Shown here piece after piece: positions 1 to 5,101 of a stretch of DNA of 15,773 bases; within the stretch, counting starts at the first letter, position 1, and every line of letters starts with the position of its first letter. Below the pieces are notes generated by a model, which did not search any database, had not been told where the DNA came from, and saw only the letters and a list, made by a program, of their open reading frames with translations. The position numbers were made by a program, and so were the translations under genes. The stretch is from Rhodospirillaceae bacterium (lineage in GTDB: Bacteria > Pseudomonadota > Alphaproteobacteria > Micavibrionales > UBA2020), in NCBI GenBank assembly GCA_003524565.1, contig DQGU01000012.1, positions 1-15,773 of the forward strand. Direction: 5' to 3'.

Positions 1-8
1 GTAATTAT

Positions 9-37
9 CTTTCAAAGAAATAAAATTACTTTGAAAG
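9..37. repeat. 9-bp inverted repeat downstream of rsmE
   Basis: The arms CTTTCAAAG (9-17) and CTTTGAAAG (29-37) are perfect inverted copies separated by 11 A/T-rich bases. The surrounding 1-76 stretch is much more AT-rich than its neighbours and holds no convincing gene. It lies just past the rsmE stop, so it may be a transcript-end hairpin. It lacks a GC-rich stem and a clean U-run, so I do not call it an intrinsic terminator. A protein-binding palindrome for a gene left of the window is equally possible. Confidence 0.45.
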
Positions 38-76
38 GATATAACATTTCTTATTTTACGGGAATTAACAGCAGCG

Positions 77-835
77 CTATTTGGACGACCAGTCACCGAC
101 CAAACCCTGCACACAGGTCAGGGCAGAAACCAGCGCCGTTTCCGCCCGCAGGATACGGGGCCCCAGAGACACAGGGAGAGCCTGCGGCAGGGCGGAGACC
201 CTTTCCGCCTCCTCGGGGCTGAAACCGCCCTCGGGGCCTATCAGGACGGCCAGCGGCGGGCGAATATCCCCGCCTTGCAGCCGCTGGATTATCATCGGCG
301 CCTGCGCGCGCTCGATGCAAAAGATAAGCTTTTTATCCAAAGGCAATGATTCCAAAACATCTTTTAGCGGCTTGATGGGTAAAATACGCATCACATCCAG
401 CCGCTCGCACTGCTCCGCCGCCTCGACGGCCTGCGTTTGCAGGCGGTCTTCGTTGACGCGCTGAATTACCGTTCTATTACAGATAATTGGCTGAAAAGCC
501 TTAGCCCCCAGTTCAGAAGCTTTTTCAATCATGAAATCAAACGCTTCTTTTTTAACGGGCGATGCCAGCACATAAATATCGGGGCTGTTTACCTGTTCGC
601 GTATTTTCTCAACAAACGAAACCAAGGCATTTTTTTTATTCAGCTCCTTGATTTGCGCCAGCCACTCCCCGCTGGTGCCGTCGAAAACGCGCAGGTTCTG
701 CCCCACCTCCGCCCGCATAACGTTACGCAGGTAATGCGCCTGACGGTCGGACAGCGCGCAAACGCCGCCCGCCTCCGGCGGCTCTTGCGGGACAAACAAC
801 CTCAAAAGGCGGCTATGTACGTTTTCAGACCCCAT
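77..835 (-). CDS. rsmE: 16S rRNA (uracil-1498-N3)-methyltransferase RsmE
   Basis: The predicted product (252 aa) methylates N3 of U1498 in 16S rRNA in the assembled 30S subunit, using S-adenosylmethionine. An N-terminal PUA-like RNA-binding part (about 1-80) is followed by a SPOUT trefoil-knot methyltransferase domain. The knot motifs are clear: KASELG (105-110), EQCERL (141-146), IGPEGGFSPEE (199-209) and LGPRILRAETA (224-234). Length matches the family. The reading frame stays open back to 931, but that would overlap ubiA. The ATG at 835 gives the expected start, just ahead of the conserved RLFV segment. No Shine-Dalgarno precedes this ATG, and a possible promoter ends 6 bases before it, so the mRNA may be leaderless. 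It is divergent from ubiA, an arrangement seen in other alphaproteobacteria. Function confident; exact start moderately so. Confidence 0.93.
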   Translation of the reverse strand: MGSENVHSRLLRLFVPQEPPEAGGVCALSDRQAHYLRNVMRAEVGQNLRVFDGTSGEWLAQIKELNKKNALVSFVEKIREQVNSPDIYVLASPVKKEAFDFMIEKASELGAKAFQPIICNRTVIQRVNEDRLQTQAVEAAEQCERLDVMRILPIKPLKDVLESLPLDKKLIFCIERAQAPMIIQRLQGGDIRPPLAVLIGPEGGFSPEEAERVSALPQALPVSLGPRILRAETALVSALTCVQGLVGDWSSK

Positions 836-841
836 ATCTAT

Positions 842-871
842 AGGATACCACTTTCCCTCATATTCTTTCAA
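842..871 (-). promoter_or_regulatory. Possible sigma70 promoter for rsmE (leaderless)
   Basis: On the minus strand TTGAAA (866-871) is followed after 18 bases by TATCCT (842-847). These match the -35 and -10 consensus at 5 of 6 and 4 of 6 positions. The predicted transcription start falls at or next to the A of the rsmE ATG (835), which has no ribosome binding site. The -10 match is weak, so this is tentative. Confidence 0.35.
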
Positions 872-887
872 ATATACACTCCCGCCC

Positions 888-1787
888 ATGACCACGGATA
901 TCCGCAAAACGCACCCCGTATTCACCCGCACCCCTGCGGGCTGGCACCCCTATATCGCGCTTGCCCGCCTTGACCGGCCGATTGGCACATGGCTGTTGCT
1001 GCTGCCCTGCTGGTGGTCGCTGGCGATGGCGTCGGGCGGGGTGACGGGCATGGATTCGCAAACCCTGCGCTATGCCGCGCTGTTTGCCCTCGGGGCGGTT
1101 GTCATGCGCGGGGCCGGCTGCGTGGTCAACGACCTGTGGGACCGCGACCTGGATGCCGCCGTTACACGCACCCGCGTGCGCCCCCTGCCCGCGGGCGAAG
1201 TCACCGTCAAACAGGCCATGATGTTTCTGGGCGCCCTGCTGGGCATAGGGCTCCTCGTCCTGCTCCGCTTCAACGGGCTGACCGTGCTGCTCGGCGTTTT
1301 GTCGCTGGGGCTGGTTGTGGCCTATCCGCTGATGAAACGTGTCACATGGTGGCCGCAGGCGTTTTTGGGGCTGACCTTCAACTGGGGCGCCCTGATGGGC
1401 TGGAGCGCGCTTGAAGGCGGCATGAACATCGCCCCGCTGCTCGCCTATACGGGCGGCATTTTCTGGACGCTGGCCTATGACACCATCTATGCGCATCAGG
1501 ACAAGGAAGACGACGCGCTGGCGGGCATCAAATCCACCGCCCGCCTGTTTGGCGGCAAAAGCAAAATATGGGTCGGCGGTTTTTTCGCCCTCGCCCTTGT
1601 GCTTTTCGCGGCGGCCAAGATTTACGCGGGCGGTTTTGGTTATGGGCTTGCGCTTTGGGCGCTGCCCGCAGCGCATGCGGTGTGGCAGCTGAAAAACTGG
1701 CGCATGGACGATGCGGCGAGCAGCCTTGCCATGTTCCGCGCCAATCGCGATTTCGGGCTGTTGCTGCTGATATTTTTCGCGGCGTAG
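888..1787 (+). CDS. ubiA: 4-hydroxybenzoate polyprenyltransferase UbiA
   Basis: This integral membrane enzyme attaches the polyprenyl tail to 4-hydroxybenzoate, an early membrane step of ubiquinone synthesis. The 299-aa product has both Asp-rich signatures of the UbiA superfamily: NDLWDRDLD (81-89) and AYDTIYAHQDKEDD (196-209), which bind the prenyl diphosphate through Mg2+. The N-terminal ARLDRPIGTWLLLLPCWW (26-43) is characteristic of bacterial 4-hydroxybenzoate octaprenyltransferases. Several hydrophobic segments alternate through the protein, as expected for an eight- to nine-helix fold. The ATG at 888 has no clear Shine-Dalgarno sequence. An A/T-rich TATACA lies 10 bases upstream, so a very short leader is possible. 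UbiA rather than a heme or chlorophyll prenyltransferase is supported by the N-terminal and YDTIYA motifs. Confidence 0.93.
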   Translation: MTTDIRKTHPVFTRTPAGWHPYIALARLDRPIGTWLLLLPCWWSLAMASGGVTGMDSQTLRYAALFALGAVVMRGAGCVVNDLWDRDLDAAVTRTRVRPLPAGEVTVKQAMMFLGALLGIGLLVLLRFNGLTVLLGVLSLGLVVAYPLMKRVTWWPQAFLGLTFNWGALMGWSALEGGMNIAPLLAYTGGIFWTLAYDTIYAHQDKEDDALAGIKSTARLFGGKSKIWVGGFFALALVLFAAAKIYAGGFGYGLALWALPAAHAVWQLKNWRMDDAASSLAMFRANRDFGLLLLIFFAA

Positions 1788-1824
1788 CTGCCGCAGCGCA
1801 GCAACCCCGCGCAGCCTTCGTGCC

Positions 1825-1853
1825 TTGACACCCCCGCCCCTGCGGCCTATAAG
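1825..1853 (+). promoter_or_regulatory. Near-consensus sigma70 promoter
   Basis: TTGACA (1825-1830), a 17-base spacer and TATAAG (1848-1853) match the sigma70 consensus at 11 of 12 positions. The predicted start is near 1860, giving a leader of about 60 bases to the ATG at 1923. The -10 box is flanked by the direct repeat GCGGCC (1842-1847 and 1853-1858), which could be an operator. Confidence 0.8.
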
Positions 1854-1910
1854 CGGCCATTGTCATTTTGAAAAATAAATCCCCCGCTGCCCCGCCAGAA
1901 CCGGCAGGCA

Positions 1911-1915
1911 AGGAG
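1911..1915 (+). promoter_or_regulatory. Ribosome binding site fixing the start at 1923
   Basis: AGGAG ends 7 bases before the ATG at 1923. The upstream in-frame TTG at 1917 lies only one base after it and is therefore unlikely to be the start. Confidence 0.8.
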
Positions 1916-1922
1916 TTTGCCC

Positions 1923-2684
1923 ATGTCATTTCGCGAAAAATTTAACCAGAAGGCCGCCGCCGCCAACAAGAAAATGCGCGTTATCGCCGCCTCTGCCGTA
2001 CTGGCCTTCAGCGCCGCGGGCGGCGGGTATATCGGCCATGAAATCACGCAGGCGCAAAACGATGCGCATCTGAGCGGTTTTACCGTCGCGCAAGTATCCG
2101 ACATGCCCGAAGGCATGATGACCGAAAAGCTTTTCACCCAAGGCCGCACGCCGGACGGGGCGAAGCCCGACCTTTTGCAGGCAAACCGCGTGGATGAATT
2201 CACCGCGCGCATCGACGGGCTTCAGCAGCTGTCGGCGCGCCTTGCCGAAAGCACCTCGCACAATCCGGACGAAGCCGCCGTGCTGGACGCGTTTTTGACG
2301 GACAATGCGGTTTCCTTCATCAACGACCTGCGCATGGCGCATAACTTGTCCGAGCAAAATTACCGCGACCTGATTGCGGATTATCAAACCCGCGTCGGGC
2401 GCGATGTTTCGGAACATACGGGCAATTACACCGACGGCATCCGCTTTTTGCAAGAAGCGCAGCTGTCCACCGTTTTCGGCGCGATATTCGGCGATGATTT
2501 GTCGGACGCAGAAATGTCGCGCGAGGTGGGCGACATCATGAAAAACGCCGTGCGCGAACAAGAAGAAACCGGCATGACCGCGGGCGCCGCAGGCGGGCTG
2601 GTCACGGGGCTTTTGCTGATGCCGCTGATGATGTTCCCCCGCCGCAGGCGCGATGCGCACGTCAAGCTGCCGCTGGAGCCCTAA
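1923..2684 (+). CDS. Unknown membrane protein, two anchors around a periplasmic domain
   Basis: I do not recognise this 253-aa protein. A short basic N-terminus (FREKFNQK to NKKMR, 3-19) leads into a hydrophobic segment (about 19-38) with no obvious signal-peptidase site, so it reads as a signal anchor. The middle (about 40-215) is hydrophilic and probably helical. A second hydrophobic segment (about 219-238, rich in Gly/Met/Leu) is followed at once by RRRR (240-243), a strong cytoplasmic positive cluster. The inferred topology is N-in/C-in with a periplasmic domain of about 180 residues. The start is fixed by AGGAG at 1911-1915. It is a single-gene unit with its own near-consensus promoter, which suggests substantial expression, and it ends before a REP-like element. 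No catalytic motif was seen. Confidence 0.8.
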   Translation: MSFREKFNQKAAAANKKMRVIAASAVLAFSAAGGGYIGHEITQAQNDAHLSGFTVAQVSDMPEGMMTEKLFTQGRTPDGAKPDLLQANRVDEFTARIDGLQQLSARLAESTSHNPDEAAVLDAFLTDNAVSFINDLRMAHNLSEQNYRDLIADYQTRVGRDVSEHTGNYTDGIRFLQEAQLSTVFGAIFGDDLSDAEMSREVGDIMKNAVREQEETGMTAGAAGGLVTGLLLMPLMMFPRRRRDAHVKLPLEP

Positions 2685-2719
2685 GCCACGGAAAAATATC
2701 CGGCATAAACCCCCACGTC

Positions 2720-2781
2720 ACCCCCGCCCCCGCGCGGGGGTCTGGCTTTTGAGAGCCGGATGCCCGCGCGCAGGCGGGCAT
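2720..2781. repeat. REP-like palindromic element between convergent genes
   Basis: Three stem-loops are packed between two convergent genes. The first pairs ACCCCC (2720-2725) with GGGGGT (2736-2741); CCCCCGCGCGGGGG (2727-2740) is a perfect palindrome that offers an alternative fold. The second pairs GGCT (2744-2747) with AGCC (2754-2757). The third pairs ATGCCCGC (2760-2767) with GCGGGCAT (2774-2781) around GCGCAG. The layout, with CCCCGCGC-type and TGCCCGC-type arms and TGAC at the edge, resembles dispersed extragenic palindromes of alphaproteobacteria. It has no U-run, so it may stabilise or end both transcripts without being a classical terminator. Only one copy is in this window. Confidence 0.6.
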
Positions 2782-2816
2782 GACAAACCGGTTTAAGGAA
2801 GAAAAACTGGGCGTGT

Positions 2817-3731
2817 TTAGAAAAACCGCGGCGTTGCGCGCACGCGCAGTCGGAAGGACGTACCCTCGCGGCTGTCGTAATGCACTTCGGGGCCGATGCT
2901 GAAGCTGATGCCCGTGCCTTCGGATTTCAGGTTGTTGTAATAGACGCCGATTTTGCCGCCGTAGCTGCCGTTATCGCCCACGAAAGTCTGCACCGCGCCG
3001 GAATAGCGGCCGATAGAGCCTGCGGCATCGCCCGTGCTGCTGCCGAACAGCGCGGGAAAGTTCAGCTGCTGGTACAGGCGGAAATCATTCGCGCGGTCGA
3101 TATGCGGGCCTGCTGCATGGTTGAACGACGCACCAACAATCAGGTTGGCCGGCGTCTTGCCGATGTTCACGCTGCTGGCGCCTTCGACGAAAGTATTGAA
3201 CACGTTGTTGTTGCGCGCGCGTCCCTCCCCCTTCACATAGGGGCTTTCAAAAGAGCCGACAAAAGTGCCGCCGCGCACATGCCAAGTGTTGCTGCCGACG
3301 TCATAGCCACCCGGGCGGCCAAGGTCGTAATCAAAACCGATGCCGACGCCCGTGGCGTTGCCGTTCCATTCCTTGCGCAGCGGGCGCACTTCCAGATACT
3401 GGCGCGTAAAGCGGATAACATCGTTATCCGGTATCGACAGCATATCGACGTTGTAACGTTGCGGTGTGCCTATCCAGATGCTTTCGCGCGTGAGCGAAAC
3501 CTTGTAGCGCGTGGCGAAGAAATCATCTGTCCGCTCGTCAAGGCCGCGGCGGTCAGCCTTGGGCGCGGTATCGAGCGCCACGGGCAGCGGCATCACTTCG
3601 GGCAAGGCCTCCGGCTCTGCGGCGGGCGGCGGCGTTTGCTGCGCATAGGCCGTGCCGGACAAACCCGCAAGCCCCAAAGCAGCTGCCGAGAATGCGGCCT
3701 TGAGATAATGGCGCAGGGGTTTGTTTTGCAC
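2817..3731 (-). CDS. Unknown outer-membrane beta-barrel-like protein
   Basis: I do not recognise a named family. The 304-aa product starts with a Sec signal peptide: basic MQNKPLRHYLK, a hydrophobic core rich in Ala/Leu/Gly, and a likely cleavage after AYA (28-30). A Pro/Ala/Glu-rich linker (about 31-60) follows. The remainder alternates short polar/aromatic stretches with Gly/Asn-rich turns, and the chain ends in Phe-Phe, the C-terminal aromatic typical of barrels handled by the BAM complex. The frame is open to an ATG at 3758 that has no ribosome binding site. The GTG at 3731 has AGGAG (3738-3742 on this strand) six bases upstream, so I choose it. A sigma70-like promoter lies 50-80 bases upstream. 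It could be a small porin-like channel or a structural barrel; no substrate can be inferred. Confidence 0.8.
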   Translation of the reverse strand: MQNKPLRHYLKAAFSAAALGLAGLSGTAYAQQTPPPAAEPEALPEVMPLPVALDTAPKADRRGLDERTDDFFATRYKVSLTRESIWIGTPQRYNVDMLSIPDNDVIRFTRQYLEVRPLRKEWNGNATGVGIGFDYDLGRPGGYDVGSNTWHVRGGTFVGSFESPYVKGEGRARNNNVFNTFVEGASSVNIGKTPANLIVGASFNHAAGPHIDRANDFRLYQQLNFPALFGSSTGDAAGSIGRYSGAVQTFVGDNGSYGGKIGVYYNNLKSEGTGISFSIGPEVHYDSREGTSFRLRVRATPRFF

Positions 3732-3737
3732 GCGGCG

Positions 3738-3742
3738 CTCCT
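3738..3742 (-). promoter_or_regulatory. Ribosome binding site fixing a GTG start
   Basis: AGGAG on the minus strand lies six bases before the GTG at 3731. The upstream ATG at 3758 is preceded by GTCCCC and has no such site. Confidence 0.75.
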
Positions 3743-3781
3743 GTGACGAATAAAGCATGGGGACAATGTGAATATGCGCGC

Positions 3782-3809
3782 AGAATAAACCACACCCCGC
3801 TTATGTCAA
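3782..3809 (-). promoter_or_regulatory. Sigma70-like promoter of the beta-barrel gene
   Basis: On the minus strand a perfect TTGACA (3804-3809) is followed after 16 bases by TATTCT (3782-3787, 4 of 6). The predicted start is near 3775, giving a leader of about 44 bases to the GTG at 3731. A second minus-strand TTGACA at 3866-3871 has only a poor -10 partner (TACATT, 3845-3850, spacer 15) and may be a weaker alternative. Confidence 0.6.
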
Positions 3810-3887
3810 CACGCATTGCGGGCAATAAAACGTCTGATTTGCGCAATGTAATATCTGCTGCGGTGTGTCAATTCACGCCATGGCGCG

Positions 3888-4334
3888 TCACGCGGCGTCG
3901 CGGGCATCCGTATCTTCGCCGACGGGAATAACGTCGATGAGGTCGTCGAGTATGGGCGGGTGGTAATTCGGCCCCTTCATCACCTTGCCGTCTTCGCGGC
4001 GCACGGGCTTGCCGTCGTGGCCAAGTTTGGACATGTTGCTTTGATGCACGCGGTCAAACACGCGGTCGGCCGGCAAGCCGAAGGTGACAATCATGCCGCT
4101 CAGGATATATTGCACATCGGCAAGCTCTTTCATCATCGCCGCCATGGTTTCGCGCGTGACGCTGCCGCCGTTTTCAATTTCGGCGCGGGCTTTGTCGATT
4201 TCGGCATAGAGCTCTTCGACCTCTTCGCCAATCAGCTTTTTGCGAAAGGCCAGCAAGTCGGACGTGACAGGCAAATCGACGCCGATATCAAAAGCCAGAT
4301 GGAAATCGCGGACCTTGCGTTCGTAATTGTTCAT
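3888..4334 (-). CDS. MazG/PRA-PH-like nucleotide pyrophosphohydrolase
   Basis: This 148-aa protein resembles the all-alpha NTP pyrophosphohydrolases (MazG / phosphoribosyl-ATP pyrophosphohydrolase-like fold). They hydrolyse nucleoside triphosphates to monophosphate and pyrophosphate with Mg2+, often to clear damaged or unwanted nucleotides. The metal-binding signature is visible as EEVEE (37-41) and, one helix later, KELADVQ (69-75) with Glu70 and Asp73. The C-terminal part, with HQSNMSKLG (97-105) and KVMKGPNYHPP (117-127), matches the tail of a subgroup of such proteins that seems to wrap the substrate site. It is not HisE: no his genes are nearby and the tail differs. An AAAGGG ribosome binding site precedes the ATG. 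It lies between the HU terminator and the beta-barrel promoter, so it is probably transcribed alone. Substrate unknown. Confidence 0.82.
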   Translation of the reverse strand: MNNYERKVRDFHLAFDIGVDLPVTSDLLAFRKKLIGEEVEELYAEIDKARAEIENGGSVTRETMAAMMKELADVQYILSGMIVTFGLPADRVFDRVHQSNMSKLGHDGKPVRREDGKVMKGPNYHPPILDDLIDVIPVGEDTDARDAA

Positions 4335-4378
4335 GGCGCTGCCCTTTCAAAATTCTTTTTGCGAATGCTGTTTATATA

Positions 4379-4416
4379 AAGAAAAACCCGCTCCGTTGCC
4401 AGAGCGGGTTTTTCTT
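4379..4416 (-). terminator. Intrinsic terminator after the HU gene
   Basis: A 15-bp stem (4379-4393 with 4402-4416) has core CCCGCTC/GAGCGGG and an 8-base loop. A-runs and T-runs flank both sides, so it reads as a terminator on either strand. It is 40 bases past the HU stop on the minus strand. It also separates HU from the pyrophosphohydrolase gene. Confidence 0.88.
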
Positions 4417-4455
4417 GAAGTCTTTGGCGTCCGCTTGCGCAGAGACGCCAAGGCA

Positions 4456-4755
4456 TTACTTGCCAACAGCTTCTTTCAGTTCTTTCGCGGCGCGGAAAGC
4501 GATTTTCTTTTTCGCCGGGATTTTGATGGTTTCGCCCGTTGCAGGGTTGCGACCCATGCGGGCAGCGCGCTTGCGAACTTGCAGGATGCCGAGGCCAGCG
4601 AGGCGGACGCGGTTGCCTTTTTTCAGGTTTTTAACCAGAGCCGTGACCAGGTCGTCCATGATCGCGTTAACTTGCTTTTTGGTCAGCTCGTGCTTTTCAG
4701 CGAGGTCAGCTGCAATGTTTTTCAGGGTAACGGTGGGTTGGGTTGCTTTAGCCAT
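4456..4755 (-). CDS. HU-family nucleoid DNA-binding protein
   Basis: The 99-aa product is a small histone-like protein that dimerises and bends DNA. The N-terminal helical dimerisation part (about 8-46) is followed by the beta-arm region. That region carries GLGILQVRKRAAR (54-66) and the hallmark GRNPATGE (68-75), whose Pro71 intercalates into DNA, then KIPAKKKIAFRAAKELK (78-94). The GLGIL variant in place of GFGTF, and the RKRAAR segment, are typical of an alphaproteobacterial HU subgroup distinct from HupB and IHF. The ATG at 4755 is preferred over an in-frame GTG at 4767, because the GTGAG at that GTG then serves as the ribosome binding site, 7 bases away. A strong terminator follows. The upstream region contains DnaA-box-like sites and GANTC sites, so a cell-cycle link is possible but unproven. 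Confidence 0.93.
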   Translation of the reverse strand: MAKATQPTVTLKNIAADLAEKHELTKKQVNAIMDDLVTALVKNLKKGNRVRLAGLGILQVRKRAARMGRNPATGETIKIPAKKKIAFRAAKELKEAVGK

Positions 4756-4912
4756 TTTAAAACTCACTTCATAATGAGATTGTTGAACGACCGGCGTCTG
4801 ACATGCGAGGAAAAGCCTTTAAAATCGGCGCTTCCCCTCAGTTCATCCCCTTCGCGCGGTGACACAACGATTCATGACAGATTCACCTGTGCCCGCCAAG
4901 AGGAAACCGCAT

Positions 4913-4937
4913 AAAACCCCCTGAAAATGGGGGTTTT
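4913..4937 (-). terminator. Intrinsic terminator, probably of the ABC-F gene
   Basis: AAAACCCCC (4913-4921) and GGGGGTTTT (4929-4937) form a 9-bp stem with a 7-base loop. On the minus strand it lies about 165 bases past the ABC-F stop and ends in a short U-run. It also reads on the plus strand, with a longer T-run a few bases further on, but no plus-strand gene precedes it. Confidence 0.65.
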
Positions 4938-4995
4938 GGCTGTTTTTTTGCCTTAAAGCGGTGCAAAAAACCCCAAAAAACGCTTTTTTGCGAAG

Positions 4996-5004
4996 TTATC
5001 CACA
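4996..5004 (+). promoter_or_regulatory. Consensus DnaA box
   Basis: TTATCCACA matches the high-affinity DnaA box TTATNCACA exactly. It lies between the HU gene and the ABC-F gene, next to A/T-run-rich DNA. Confidence 0.6.
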
Positions 5005-5047
5005 GGGGGTAGTGCCGTATCTGCGTTAGAATCGGGGGGTTTTTCAG

Positions 5048-5056
5048 TTTTCCACA
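5048..5056 (+). promoter_or_regulatory. Near-match DnaA box
   Basis: TTTTCCACA differs from the consensus DnaA box at one position. It has the same orientation as the box at 4996 and lies 52 bases from it. Confidence 0.4.
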
Positions 5057-5101
5057 GGCACAGACAAAGCCGCACATGTGACCGTGTGGCCATGCGCCCG
5101 C

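Larger units (their letters stand above)
4756..5101. other. 346-base gene-free region with DnaA boxes and a terminator
   Basis: This is the only stretch over 300 bases without a gene. From left to right it holds the HU leader, two GATTC sites (4869-4873, 4880-4884), a terminator hairpin (4913-4937) and A/T-run-rich DNA (about 4935-4990). After these come a consensus DnaA box (4996-5004), a GAATC site (5029-5033) and a near-match DnaA box (5048-5056). I could not identify a convincing -35/-10 pair for HU. A 64-codon minus-strand frame here (4883-5077) lacks a ribosome binding site and looks spurious. Confidence 0.6.

Noticed and set aside
836..931. An N-terminal extension of RsmE.
   Set aside because: It would overlap the start of ubiA, and the added residues do not fit the family N-terminus.
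2880..3746. A 288-codon plus-strand frame opposite the beta-barrel gene, and the similar 1926-2660 frame opposite the unknown membrane protein.
   Set aside because: Both are codon-aligned with the real gene, whereas the sense strands encode a signal peptide or membrane anchors and have clear ribosome binding sites.
4883..5077. A 64-codon minus-strand frame in the gene-free region.
   Set aside because: It has no ribosome binding site, an unlikely Cys/Pro-rich composition, and runs through a terminator hairpin and the DnaA boxes.
4756..5101. The region as a proven replication origin.
   Set aside because: It has only two DnaA-like boxes, no origin-typical neighbours, and no skew data; kept as a hypothesis in the findings only.
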